25,726 nucleotides of DNA from Flammeovirgaceae bacterium UBA5008 (GCA_002398365.1 DGYK01000010.1:15075-40800), one strand, 5' to 3'. Shown: positions 7,777-15,272, counted from the stretch's first letter. Translations and numbers: made by a program. Notes: a model not told the origin generated them from the sequence alone.

Positions 7777-8258
7777 CCTTTATCGATAAACATGAGTTTG
7801 CTAATTGGCATGCTGCGATAAATCAGTTCAATCTTTTTAGGATGCCCCTTATACACTAAGCTGAGGGTGTCAGTGGCACGCCAATAAAATCTTTCTGCAC
7901 GAATACTATAAATCGCTTTCCCATAGGTTTTTTCTAAGGCTTTCATCACTTGCGGATCTTTTTCGGTGAATACGGTGATCTGGTAGATAAATCCACGGTA
8001 GACTTTCAATTCAATATGTTTTACACCGACAGTACCGATTTTATCGTAGTCTTTGTGATGCACTTCATACAGCTTAGCCGGAAACTCTTTCCCTTCAATA
8101 ATATCCTTTTTGAATTCAGCCCCTTTCACACTATCAATCAGTCCGCCAAGTTTAATGTCTTTAAAGCCATTTCTTTTGGCAAGCTCACTTTGTGCGTTTA
8201 AGTGAATTTGAGATGTAACACAAGCTAGGAAGGTCAGAGAAAAAACAAACAGACGCAT
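7743..8258 (-). CDS. Exported protein of unknown function
   Basis: A 171-residue protein with a signal peptide (MRLFVFSLTFLACVTSQIHLNAQ, predicted cut after NAQ). The mature part begins SELAKRNGFKDIKLGGLIDSV and has alternating beta-type segments (HIELKVYRGFIYQITVFTE, FYWRATDTLSLVYKGH, KKIELIYRS) and a Lys-rich C-terminal end. I do not recognise a family. The pattern 'GFKDIKLG' near the mature start recalls small periplasmic proteins of Bacteroidota that evaluate as unknown. It sits 2 nt downstream of the DUF2911 gene and is almost certainly in the same transcript. Both are exported, so a shared periplasmic job is possible. No catalytic residues are evident. Confidence 0.85.
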   Translation of the reverse strand: MRLFVFSLTFLACVTSQIHLNAQSELAKRNGFKDIKLGGLIDSVKGAEFKKDIIEGKEFPAKLYEVHHKDYDKIGTVGVKHIELKVYRGFIYQITVFTEKDPQVMKALEKTYGKAIYSIRAERFYWRATDTLSLVYKGHPKKIELIYRSMPISKLMFIDKGKKVEEIADDF

Positions 8259-8260
8259 AT

Positions 8261-8791
8261 TTATTTAGGTTCGTTGAACTGAACTGGAAATGAAACCTGA
8301 GTGGTATCCCATGCAAGTGAAATAGTGGCTTTGTCGTTTTTCGAATCTATCGAAATGATGAATGACTCAAAAACCGTTGTTCCGGTAGAAGTCACGGGAA
8401 CTTCAAAGCGCAAAACATCTTTCTTGCTATTATAATTGTACGATCCCCACATTCCGACATCGCTGTTGATGATGATGATCCATTTTTCTTTTGAAGGAAT
8501 GGTGAAGAGCGAATAGGTTCCAGCCTTCAGGGGTTGTTGATTGATCAGTAGGTCTTTTGTAATGGTGATTTCGGTAGCTTCGTTCGCACCGGTGCGCCAA
8601 ATCTGATCGTAAGGCACAAGTTTGCCGAAAACCTGACGGCCTTTTTTTTGTGGTTGACTATAGGTGATCTTCAAATAGGTTTCTTTGTAACGGGCGGTAA
8701 CGATTTGCACCGGACTCGGTCGTGTAGAAGCTACGTCTTGCGCTAACGCAAAGTATGGTAAGAGTAGTAGGAAAAAGCCAACAAGCCGCAT
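8261..8791 (-). CDS. DUF2911 domain-containing exported protein
   Basis: A 176-residue protein with a signal peptide (MRLVGFFLLLLPYFALAQ, cut after ALAQ). The mature part matches my memory of DUF2911: SRPSPVQ-like start (ASTRPSPVQIVTA), then KITYSQPQKKGRQVFG, LVPYDQIWRTGANEATEI, LKAGTYSLFTIPSKEKWIIIIN, and a later strand-rich half (VLRFEVPV, FIISID, ISLAWDTTQVSFPV). The family is common in Bacteroidota, is exported, and has no established function. It is the first gene of a two-gene minus unit with the unknown protein 2 nt downstream. Upstream, the minus strand carries TATATTCG (8811-8818), one mismatch from the -7 box. Confidence 0.9.
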   Translation of the reverse strand: MRLVGFFLLLLPYFALAQDVASTRPSPVQIVTARYKETYLKITYSQPQKKGRQVFGKLVPYDQIWRTGANEATEITITKDLLINQQPLKAGTYSLFTIPSKEKWIIIINSDVGMWGSYNYNSKKDVLRFEVPVTSTGTTVFESFIISIDSKNDKATISLAWDTTQVSFPVQFNEPK

Positions 8792-8923
8792 CGGGTACTT
8801 TATTTCTCAGCGAATATAAGAAAAAGGAGGCCACACACTTCACCTACTCGGTTGGGGGTGGAAACAAAAATTATCATCCTATCAAAGCAATCCTGTATTT
8901 TTACTGAACGATATACCAACACT

Positions 8924-9409
8924 ATGCCTCATCGTCCTGCCTTTGAAGATATTTATATGGAGCTCGCCGTCAATCTGGCGAAGCGTTCGCATTGTATTAA
9001 AAGACATGTGGGGGCGGTGCTGACGAAAGATACGCGCATCATTTCCATTGGATACAATGGGCCGCCATCAGGAACGCACAACTGTGACGAGCAATGGCCA
9101 GAAGTGGGATGCCCGCGCGATTCAAAGGGTGGTTGCTCACTGGCCATCCATGCCGAACAAAATGCTATCTTGTATGCGGTAAAGAACAAAACTTCAGTTG
9201 AAGGTGCAACACTGTATGTCACCCTTTCCCCTTGTCTGGCTTGCTCGCGCATTATTTATAGTATGGGAATCAGCAAAGTGATTTACCTCAACTCGTATGC
9301 GGAGTTCAAAGGGCTTGCTTCGGATGAAGGTGTAGATTTCCTCAATAAGTTTGGCGTGCAGTGCGTGCGATACCGAGGCACACTTACCAATGTAACTCAC
9401 ATGATCTGA
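8924..9409 (+). CDS. Deoxycytidylate (dCMP) deaminase-like zinc enzyme
   Basis: A 161-residue cytidine/dCMP deaminase-fold protein started at ATG 8924; the longer frame begins with a TTG at 8852 and adds an unlikely leader. The zinc site is clear: H76-A-E78 (IHAEQNAI) and P103-C104-x-x-C107 (SPCLAC). Further cysteines at 54, 63 and 71, around the insert CDEQWPEVGCPRDSKGGC, are as seen in dCMP deaminases of the ComEB/T4 type. So are the substrate-side motif SIGYNGPPSGTHNC and the N-terminal AKRSHCIKRHVGAVL. The enzyme converts dCMP to dUMP to feed dTMP synthesis in the cytosol. It could act on another deoxycytidine nucleotide. It ends 10 nt before a perfect terminator shared with the convergent gene. 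Confidence 0.92.
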   Translation: MPHRPAFEDIYMELAVNLAKRSHCIKRHVGAVLTKDTRIISIGYNGPPSGTHNCDEQWPEVGCPRDSKGGCSLAIHAEQNAILYAVKNKTSVEGATLYVTLSPCLACSRIIYSMGISKVIYLNSYAEFKGLASDEGVDFLNKFGVQCVRYRGTLTNVTHMI

Positions 9410-9418
9410 TTGAAAACA

Positions 9419-9444
9419 AAAAATGCCGGAATTCCGGCATTTTT
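9419..9444. terminator. Perfectly symmetrical bidirectional terminator
   Basis: AAAAA, then TGCCGGAATTCCGGCA (9424-9439), then TTTTT: a 26-nt perfect palindrome. Read on either strand it gives a GC-rich hairpin followed by a U run. It lies between the convergent genes ending at 9409 (plus) and 9465 (minus), so it should stop both. Confidence 0.9.
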
Positions 9445-9464
9445 CCTGTCTGCGACAATAGCAA

Positions 9465-9788
9465 TTAGGCGTTTGCTACCTTTTCGATTTCTGAAATGAA
9501 CTTGGTAGTAACTCCTTTTGTCTTTTTTGCCAGCTCTGATTGAAATACAGCTAAAGATTTTTTAGCCGCATCAATCAATCCTACCGGATTTTGATCGTAC
9601 GCATAGCTTCCTAAGCACCATTCAATTTCTGCTTGAAGGGTTGGTTCTATGCCTAAGGATTTCAATTTTTCTAAGATGCCGGCAGAGATTTTAGCAACAT
9701 CAACAGCTTTAGAAGCTGCAGCGCGCTTGGGAGCTGCTTTTTTCGCAGCGGGCTTCTCCGTATTTGGTTTGGCGATTGTTTTTGCCAT
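9465..9788 (-). CDS. Small protein with Lys/Ala-rich N-terminal tail
   Basis: A 107-residue protein started at the ATG at 9786-9788; the longer frame adds 11 residues that read through its likely promoter. Residues 1-35 are a Lys/Ala/Pro tail (AKPNTEKPAAKKAAPKRAAA) like those of histone H1-like or nucleoid-associated proteins. Residues 38-107 look like a compact helical domain (ISAGILEKLKSLGIEPTLQA, EIEWCLGSYAYDQNPVGLID, AAKKSLAVFQSELAKKTKG). I do not recognise the domain. A nucleic-acid-binding role is only suggested by the basic tail. It has a good promoter match and a strong terminator, so it is a single-gene unit. The micro-ORF at 10136-10201 has the same tail composition. Confidence 0.8.
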   Translation of the reverse strand: MAKTIAKPNTEKPAAKKAAPKRAAASKAVDVAKISAGILEKLKSLGIEPTLQAEIEWCLGSYAYDQNPVGLIDAAKKSLAVFQSELAKKTKGVTTKFISEIEKVANA

Positions 9789-9806
9789 AGGTGATTTGTT
9801 TTGATA

Positions 9807-9838
9807 CAAAGTTAAAGGCATCGGTCACTGGCAAACAA
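9807..9838 (-). promoter_or_regulatory. Bacteroidota-type promoter of the Lys/Ala-tailed protein gene
   Basis: On the minus strand TAACTTTG (9814-9807) matches TAnnTTTG exactly. A TTG lies 17 nt upstream (9834-9832) and a second TTG 21 nt upstream (9838-9836). Transcription would start about 12 nt before the ATG at 9788. This is the most complete promoter match in the window. Confidence 0.6.
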
Positions 9839-9843
9839 GCATC

Positions 9844-9948
9844 ATGGACACATTATTTACGCAACCGTTGGCTAGAATTTTAGTAGTGCTACTGATTGCA
9901 ATTGCTGTTTTGCGTTCTGTTGCAGCATTTTGGCAACTTTTTGTATGA
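9844..9948 (+). CDS. Candidate 34-residue single-span membrane peptide
   Basis: ATG 9844 to TGA 9946-9948. The product begins MDTLFTQPLAR, continues with one strongly hydrophobic helix (ILVVLLIAIAVL) and ends RSVAAFWQLFV. There is no Shine-Dalgarno, which is not informative in this group. A second tiny frame (22 codons, 9945-10013, acidic C-terminal half) starts at the overlapping ATGA. The region has no other plausible content, and the hydrophobic composition is non-random, but an ORF this short can occur by chance. Confidence 0.35.
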   Translation: MDTLFTQPLARILVVLLIAIAVLRSVAAFWQLFV

Positions 9949-10135
9949 TGCGAGGTAGGAGAGTGAATTTTGACTTTGAAGAAGATTTATTCGCAGAAGA
10001 AGGACATAATTGACTTTTCAAATCCGACAGAGTCGCGCGAAAAGGAAATTAGAATTGAGTGATACCAAGGTCCATAAAAAAAAGAAGGGGAAGTGATCCT
10101 GGATCGCTTCCCCCGAGCATCAAGCTATCGCTTGA
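9949..10135. other. Sparse intergenic stretch, hairpins at its right end
   Basis: Together with the candidate peptide at 9844-9948 and the promoter at 9807-9838, this fills the 347-nt stretch without a confident gene (9789-10135). The left part holds only the 22-codon frame at 9945-10013. From 10074 on, an A-run and two hairpins form terminator structures for the micro-ORF. I see no tRNA-like fold, tandem repeat or IS end. Confidence 0.6.
10074..10113 (-). terminator. Terminator downstream of the Lys/Ala micro-ORF
   Basis: GGGGAAG (10087-10093) and CTTCCCC (10107-10113) pair. Inside them, GATCC (10095-10099) pairs with GGATC (10101-10105) around one base; one C-A mismatch separates the two stems on the minus strand. 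On that strand the hairpin is followed by TTCTTTTTTTT (10086-10076). It lies 22 nt past the micro-ORF stop codon, a classic intrinsic-terminator layout. Confidence 0.75.
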
Positions 10136-10150
10136 TTACTTTTTCTTCTT
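10119..10150 (+). terminator. Second hairpin with T-rich tail (plus direction)
   Basis: ATCAAGC (10119-10125), loop TATC, GCTTGAT (10130-10136) is a perfect 7-bp stem. It is followed on the plus strand by TACTTTTTCTTCTT. It could terminate plus-strand transcripts from the 9844-10013 region. On the minus strand it overlaps the micro-ORF stop codon. Confidence 0.4.
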
Positions 10151-10201
10151 AGCAGCCTTCTTTGCTTTCTTAGCTGCTTTCTTAGCGGGTTTTTTTGCCA
10201 T
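10136..10201 (-). CDS. 21-residue Lys/Ala micro-protein
   Basis: ATG at 10199-10201, TAA at 10136-10138. The product starts MAKKPAKKAAKKAKK and ends with a Lys run. Apart from Met1 and one Pro at position 5, every residue is Lys (13) or Ala (6). It resembles an isolated histone H1-type tail. It is followed by a strong intrinsic terminator (10074-10113) and preceded by an AT-rich region typical of a promoter, although I find only a 7/8 match to the -7 box. Lys codons alternate AAG and AAA, so it is not a simple homopolymer repeat. The terminator placement favours a real transcript. Translation is not proven and the transcript could instead be a small RNA. Confidence 0.6.
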   Translation of the reverse strand: MAKKPAKKAAKKAKKAAKKKK

Positions 10202-10344
10202 AGCGTTTTAATATTTTAGTTTAAAACTTACGAAATGTATAACAAAAAATTAATCTGAAAAAATTTTGAGCAAAATATTTTTTTATGAAGTGAGAAATTC
10301 ATGTCGATGATTTTTCTCTTTGATCACATAACTCACATTTTTTT

Positions 10345-11373
10345 TCACGCAATGATGTTCACTTCAGGTGTGAGTGTAACATTAAATTTTTCTTTTACAC
10401 TCGCAGAAATTTTCTGAGACAATTCAAAAATTTCTTTTCCATTTCCGTTTCCATAATTCACCAACACCAGCGCTTGTTGTGCATGAACACCTACTTCATT
10501 TATTTTTTTTCCTTTCCATCCACATTGTTCGATCAACCAACCTGCTGGAACTTTAACTTCTTGATTTACAGTTGGGTAAGATGGAGCTGTTGGATTAATT
10601 TTTTTAATCATCTGATAGTGTTCTTGTGTGATGGTAGGGTTCTTGAAGAAGCTACCTGCATTACCAATCACACGAGGATCAGGCAATTTACTTTGTCGAA
10701 TACGTACTACTGCTTCACTGATTGTTTGTATGCTTGGTGTCGTTACATTCATCTGTTGAAGTGTGTCGTTGATGGCACCATAGCTCCTATTTAGCTGATG
10801 TCTTTTTGTGCGAAGAGTTAAAGTAACACTTGAAATAAAATATTTTTCTTTCCACTCGCTCTTAAACACACTTTCGCGGTATCCGAATCGACATTCATCA
10901 TGTTTGATGATGTGCTTCGATCCGTTTTTCAGATCGATTACTTCTACTTCTTTGATCACTTCTTTGATCTCAACACCATACGCTCCGATGTTTTGAATAG
11001 GCGCAGCGCCCATTGTGCCGGGTATCAACGACAAATTTTCTATTCCACCCCAGTTGTTTTGCACACAATGCATCACCACATCATGCCAAATCTCTCCGGC
11101 TGCTACTTTTAACGAGACGGTTTCATCATCTTGATCTACTATTTCCATTCCTTTCAGCGAAACTTTGATGATCAAGCCTTCAAAATCATTTAAGAAGAGC
11201 ACATTGCTGCCTCCACCAAGGATTAAATGCTTTTCATTTTTGAAAATATCTGTTTGCAGCAATTCCTGAAGCGCTTCCGGTGTAGTGATGTTCATGAAAT
11301 ACCTTGCATGGGCATCAATTCCGAATGTATTGAACTCCTTTAGGCTTTTGTTTTTTTCAATTTTGGCCATCAT
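10345..11373 (-). CDS. murB: UDP-N-acetylmuramate dehydrogenase MurB
   Basis: A 342-residue flavoenzyme that reduces UDP-GlcNAc-enolpyruvate to UDP-MurNAc in cytosolic peptidoglycan synthesis. FAD-binding motifs are GGGSNVL (53-59) and IPGTMGAAPIQNIGAYG (117-133). CRFGYRESVFK (161-171) is the loop typical of type I MurB (E. coli type). The catalytic serine motif GNAGSFFKNP gives Ser241, and the C-terminal TPEVNIIA supplies the catalytic Glu338. Length is as expected for type I. Two adjacent ATGs (11373 and 11370) are both possible starts. It lies 77 nt downstream of the lipoprotein gene in the same direction, and that gap carries a palindrome (11429-11440), so it may have its own promoter. 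Confidence 0.97.
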   Translation of the reverse strand: MMAKIEKNKSLKEFNTFGIDAHARYFMNITTPEALQELLQTDIFKNEKHLILGGGSNVLFLNDFEGLIIKVSLKGMEIVDQDDETVSLKVAAGEIWHDVVMHCVQNNWGGIENLSLIPGTMGAAPIQNIGAYGVEIKEVIKEVEVIDLKNGSKHIIKHDECRFGYRESVFKSEWKEKYFISSVTLTLRTKRHQLNRSYGAINDTLQQMNVTTPSIQTISEAVVRIRQSKLPDPRVIGNAGSFFKNPTITQEHYQMIKKINPTAPSYPTVNQEVKVPAGWLIEQCGWKGKKINEVGVHAQQALVLVNYGNGNGKEIFELSQKISASVKEKFNVTLTPEVNIIA

Positions 11374-11428
11374 GATGGCGAAGGAATAAAAAACAGCGGA
11401 GATATGGAAGTAGTTATTGGTTAATTGT

Positions 11429-11440
11429 TATTCGCGAATA
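11429..11440. promoter_or_regulatory. 12-nt perfect palindrome upstream of murB
   Basis: TATTCGCGAATA is self-complementary and lies in the 77-nt gap before murB, 56 nt from its start. A partly similar sequence (TTATCGCGAAT) occurs at 19193-19203, upstream of dprA. It could be an operator, but there is no direct evidence. Confidence 0.25.
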
Positions 11441-11450
11441 CAAATGATCG

Positions 11451-12647
11451 CTACTTAAACGACTTCGCCAATTCTTCGCGTGAGATTTTGAACAAACAGA
11501 TTCGCGGAAAGCGACCCGCCACGTAAGTTGTGCCACAAACAGCCAGCCCGCCATCTTTTGTTGCAGTCATTGCAGTTATTTCATACGGATTTGAAAATCC
11601 GAGATAGCGACTTCCCAGAAATTTGCCGGTCGTTTTTTCATATCCGTAAAGGGAAATTTGTTTGCTGCGCGTGTTACTTCCGTAAAGTGATAAGTCTTTA
11701 CCATTGACTGTGGCTGAAATAATTCGCACAGGAGCGTTATTGGCAAGCTCTGGAAGGTTGTTTCCACCTAAATCAACACTAGAGGAAATGTCGGAAGGAT
11801 TGAGCGTAACCAATGGCAGCAAGTAATTATCTCCAAAGTTGAAACGAGCGGCAGCAAAACTGTTTCCGCTAATCGGCATTAAGTAGCTAAAGCCGCCATC
11901 ATCTTGTTGTCCCTGCACTACCCCCGGTTGATCAGAAACTAAGTCAGTGAAAACGAGCGAGAAAGTATAATTGTAAAAGCCATTGAAAAAATAGTTGCCG
12001 GAACTTGTTTTGCCCACTTGAAATGGGAATTGCTTGCCAGTGCGCAAGAAATGTTCAATAATCGGTGCTTCCACTGCATCACTACGTCCAACACTGAATC
12101 CAATGAAGCTGGAAGTAACACCTGCTGTGTTCACTACATCCACTACAGTTTCTTTACGAACGTTGTCATAGCGTAACAACAAGAAGCGACCATTGTCATT
12201 GTACGCAGCCGCAGGATACCCCCCACCGCCATCACCAACAACCGGAATCGTCTTTGTAATCGCAGCATCGGCATTCACTTCATGAAGCTCTGTCTTCAAG
12301 CCGATCGCTGTCATGGTAAAAAAGTAGTACTTATCATTAACTACCAACAGCGGACCAATCGGGGTGACTTTGTCGGATGGAACTTCCAATTCGGAAACAA
12401 ACATGCCCAATTGATCTACTTTCATCAAATAAGCACCACTGAAGTTGGAATCAGTTAATCTTCTTCCACCTAAAATCAAAAAACCACCATCGGACGTTTG
12501 CTTGATGTCGATAGGGTAATTGGATGCATCAAATTTGTTGTTATCGTAAATGCGCGTAAAGTTTGCTTGATCGGTGGTTAGATCAGAATCTTTGGCACAC
12601 GAACTGACCAGAACAATTAAAAATATCAGTAGAATAGAATTCTTCAT
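11451..12647 (-). CDS. Lipoprotein with WD/propeller-like repeats, unknown function
   Basis: A 398-residue protein with a lipoprotein signal (MKNSILLIFLIVLVSSC, lipid Cys17, lipobox VSSC). The body contains recurring segments of the form 'DGGFLILGG' (IKQTSDGGFLILGG, about 50-63) and 'KDGGLAVCG' near the C-terminus. These are typical of the beta-propeller-like surface proteins of Bacteroidota, with several beta-rich stretches between. The Asp after Cys-Ala-Lys does not give an obvious surface-export signal. It is the last gene of the DUF1800/DUF1501 operon, 6 nt after the barrel gene, so it is likely an outer-membrane partner of that system. No enzyme motif was found. Confidence 0.8.
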   Translation of the reverse strand: MKNSILLIFLIVLVSSCAKDSDLTTDQANFTRIYDNNKFDASNYPIDIKQTSDGGFLILGGRRLTDSNFSGAYLMKVDQLGMFVSELEVPSDKVTPIGPLLVVNDKYYFFTMTAIGLKTELHEVNADAAITKTIPVVGDGGGGYPAAAYNDNGRFLLLRYDNVRKETVVDVVNTAGVTSSFIGFSVGRSDAVEAPIIEHFLRTGKQFPFQVGKTSSGNYFFNGFYNYTFSLVFTDLVSDQPGVVQGQQDDGGFSYLMPISGNSFAAARFNFGDNYLLPLVTLNPSDISSSVDLGGNNLPELANNAPVRIISATVNGKDLSLYGSNTRSKQISLYGYEKTTGKFLGSRYLGFSNPYEITAMTATKDGGLAVCGTTYVAGRFPRICLFKISREELAKSFK

Positions 12648-12653
12648 AAAAAT

Positions 12654-13532
12654 TTAGCGGTCGTTGGATTTGAAATTGGAGCTGAGGTAGCGGAGCGGAA
12701 ACAAAACTCCGGCAGAGATTACCACATTTTTCAGATTCAGGTCGTCTTGCGCATCGCCAATTCCGGAAAGACGATCGTTGGCAAAGCGATTTTGTGGGTT
12801 GACAATATTACTCAGGCTTTGTCGGTACGATGCATCTAAAACCAAACGAACATTGCCGAGTTGATAGCTGGCACCAACGCCTCCCATCCATCCGCCATAG
12901 TTGCTGAATAAATCTTTCACACCCACAATTAATGGTTCGCTGGTGATGGTATTGGTTCCACCGGCCGCTTCATCTAAACTGGAAACGCTCACGGTTTTGA
13001 CGGCATTAAGTAAAATTGAATAAAATACACCCACTTGAACATAAGGTCTTAGTTTGCTACCCGTGATATCATACTTGATAATGAAAGGAAACTCCGCATA
13101 TTCTACTTTTTGACTTTGCCGATAGGTTTGCGTCAGCTTTTCATTACTTACAGTTGGATTAACCCATTGCAATTGATTAGAATAGGTAAATGTTGAGCTT
13201 ATGTAGCCCGGTTGGGTACTGAAATAAAATCCCTTGTAGTAATAACTGATTTCCACCGTAGTCTGAATTCCGATTTCCTGAAAGGCATCGTATTTTTTTT
13301 CCACGGCCGAGGAGGAATAATTAGTTGGTAGCAATATGGTGTATCGCTTCAGCGGATCGGCCTGCGCCCAATTTATTCCGGACTTAAATCCTAACCACCA
13401 TTGCTGCTCGATAAATTGGTTGGCATTTGCCTTGGTTTTGGAAGCGTTGAAGTTGGCAGCACGTTTTTTCCCTTGACCCTGTGCCGTTAACGCGAGACAA
13501 CAGGCTATCATAACGAAGTAAAATTTTCTCAT
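12654..13532 (-). CDS. Outer-membrane beta-barrel protein (PorT/PF13568-like)
   Basis: A 292-residue protein with a signal peptide (MRKFYFVMIACCLALTAQGQ). A short basic Asn/Lys/Ala stretch follows. Strand pairs with aromatic girdles come next: WWLGFKSGINWAQA, IGIQTTVEISYYYKGFYFST, QPGYISSTFTYSN, VEYAEFPFIIKYDI, LRPYVQVGVFYSILLNA, GGVGASYQLGNVRLVLDASY, NVVISAGVLFPLRYL. This is the small-barrel pattern of Bacteroidota porin-family proteins. It is not assigned to a named T9SS component. Spacing of 6 nt on both sides places it in the middle of the DUF1800-DUF1501 operon, where it could anchor or export the DUF1501 product. Confidence 0.85.
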   Translation of the reverse strand: MRKFYFVMIACCLALTAQGQGKKRAANFNASKTKANANQFIEQQWWLGFKSGINWAQADPLKRYTILLPTNYSSSAVEKKYDAFQEIGIQTTVEISYYYKGFYFSTQPGYISSTFTYSNQLQWVNPTVSNEKLTQTYRQSQKVEYAEFPFIIKYDITGSKLRPYVQVGVFYSILLNAVKTVSVSSLDEAAGGTNTITSEPLIVGVKDLFSNYGGWMGGVGASYQLGNVRLVLDASYRQSLSNIVNPQNRFANDRLSGIGDAQDDLNLKNVVISAGVLFPLRYLSSNFKSNDR

Positions 13533-13538
13533 AAAGAA

Positions 13539-15266
13539 TCAATGTCTGATGATTAGCTTTTTGGTTTCGTTCACAAACCCTGTTTTAAGTTGATACAAAT
13601 AGATTCCGGATGGCAAACCCGACAAATTTACATTGACTGAATGTTCTCCTTCTTCTTTTCGTTCATTTAATAAGGTTTTAATTGTAGCGCCACTTTGATC
13701 CAGCAGCAACAGTGTGACATGATTGGAGTTATTCATCCGGAAGTTAATAGTCGTACTTTCAGTTGCCGGATTAGGAAAACATTCACCTAAGCCGAATCGG
13801 TTGGTTACAAAGTTTTCTTGCACTCCGGTAATCACTTGCGATGCCACGGTGATGTTCTCATAATTGGCAGTATCGTCTTCATTTCTTCCTGTGAAGAAAT
13901 TACCAAAGAAAACGTCATTGTTGATAACTGTTTCATCCACCAGCATCCAGTCTCGCAAAATGCTGGCGTATACCTGGCGATAATCATATTGCATTTCCAC
14001 ATTGTCTTTCGTGAGGTCAGGCACTTTGCCAATTACTCCGGGCTGTACACCTTTCCCGAAGATATACATCGGGCCTCCGGTTCCATGGTCGGTGCCGTAG
14101 CTGTCGTTGGAACGTATTCGTCTACCAAACTCTGATGTAGTAACTGTCAACACCCGATCTTCCAAGCCACGTGCTTTCAAATCATTTTGAAATGCTTGCA
14201 TGGCGGATGAAATGTGATACATCAAGGCAGCATGTGTGCCCATGGTCGGATCATAACTCTCCACCTGATCGGCATGCGTATCGAAACCACCAATTTTTAC
14301 CAGAAACACTTTTGTTTTCACACCTTGCCCACCGCCATCTAAAAGTTTCGCTACAATTTCCAACTGACGACTAAGCGGGTTTCGCATACTGCCTGGCGGT
14401 GCGTTGAAAGGATACACTCGTGGATAAGTAACCGGTGGGCTCAGTTTATCCGCATCTTTAGCTCTGGCATAAACTTCGGCTAATCGTTCGGCATAGTCTT
14501 TGGATTTTTGTTCAAGACCCAAAATCCAGGATAACTCTTTTCCATAAGGTGAGTCAACTAATGCAACCGGAGGATATCCTCGTGGATCGACTCCGGTATC
14601 TTTAAATCCTTCGAGTTGTTTTACCAACGCATCAAATCCTTCCGGATCATTGATGGAAACGGAAGTAGGAATATTTCCGGATTGATGGAAGATGAGCGAC
14701 ACATCATTTCCCATTTCAATGGCGAGTGGATCTTCCATATCCGGATTCGGGTAATCATCCGGATATTTTTTTGGACTAAACTCTTTTTGCAGATAGCGGC
14801 CAATCCATCCGGAAGAATAGTAATCATCAAAACTGCCACCCATGAAGGAAATATCTCTTCCACGAAAGTGAGAGCCATTATTGTTTTTGTAAGAAACGCC
14901 TTGCACAATTCCCATACGGCCTCGATCATACAAATCTTTCATGCCGATCATATCCGGATGCAATCCCACTTGGGAGTCAGTCGGCAAGGTAGTATCGAGC
15001 CGAATCATTTTACGAGCACTGTCTTTAATCGGGATGGCGATATTGGGACGGTTAAAATAGTATTGATCATAATCCGTGTACGGGATCACGGAGTTCAAGC
15101 CATCATTTCCTCCGTGCATTTGCAAAATCACCAGCACCCGATCATTCGTACTTTGACTCGCCATTCGGGTTAAGTTGTTTTCAGCCATGAGTCGCATCGG
15201 TATTCCACCCAACATGAGTGGCATTGTGGCCATGGATAGCCTTTGTATAAAGTCTCTGCGTTTCAT
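13539..15266 (-). CDS. DUF1501 protein with twin-arginine-like leader and T9SS sorting domain
   Basis: A 575-residue protein started at the ATG at 15264-15266; a TTG two codons upstream (15270-15272) is less likely. The N-terminus KRRDFIQRLSMATMPLMLGG is a twin-arginine (Tat)-like signal. The central part is DUF1501, of the alkaline-phosphatase/sulfatase superfamily: VLVILQMHGGNDGLNSV, RRGMGIVQGV-like RGRMGIVQGVSY, FLVKIGGFDTHADQ, TTSEFGRRIRSNDSYGTDHG. The last ~80 residues form a T9SS type A sorting domain (CFPNPATESTTINFRM, LLLLDQSGATIKTLL, LSGLPSGIYLYQL, KKLIIRH). So it is predicted to reach the cell surface through T9SS. The substrate is unknown. It is preceded by DUF1800 with a 6-nt gap and followed by the barrel gene. 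Confidence 0.93.
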   Translation of the reverse strand: MKRRDFIQRLSMATMPLMLGGIPMRLMAENNLTRMASQSTNDRVLVILQMHGGNDGLNSVIPYTDYDQYYFNRPNIAIPIKDSARKMIRLDTTLPTDSQVGLHPDMIGMKDLYDRGRMGIVQGVSYKNNNGSHFRGRDISFMGGSFDDYYSSGWIGRYLQKEFSPKKYPDDYPNPDMEDPLAIEMGNDVSLIFHQSGNIPTSVSINDPEGFDALVKQLEGFKDTGVDPRGYPPVALVDSPYGKELSWILGLEQKSKDYAERLAEVYARAKDADKLSPPVTYPRVYPFNAPPGSMRNPLSRQLEIVAKLLDGGGQGVKTKVFLVKIGGFDTHADQVESYDPTMGTHAALMYHISSAMQAFQNDLKARGLEDRVLTVTTSEFGRRIRSNDSYGTDHGTGGPMYIFGKGVQPGVIGKVPDLTKDNVEMQYDYRQVYASILRDWMLVDETVINNDVFFGNFFTGRNEDDTANYENITVASQVITGVQENFVTNRFGLGECFPNPATESTTINFRMNNSNHVTLLLLDQSGATIKTLLNERKEEGEHSVNVNLSGLPSGIYLYQLKTGFVNETKKLIIRH

Positions 15267-15272
15267 TTTCAA

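Noticed and set aside
9945..10013. Second 22-codon frame as an independent gene
   Set aside because: Too short and without terminator or start evidence of its own; mentioned only with the 34-codon ORF.
14616..15173. 185-codon plus-strand frame
   Set aside because: It lies fully inside the well-supported DUF1501 gene on the other strand and has no recognisable protein features.
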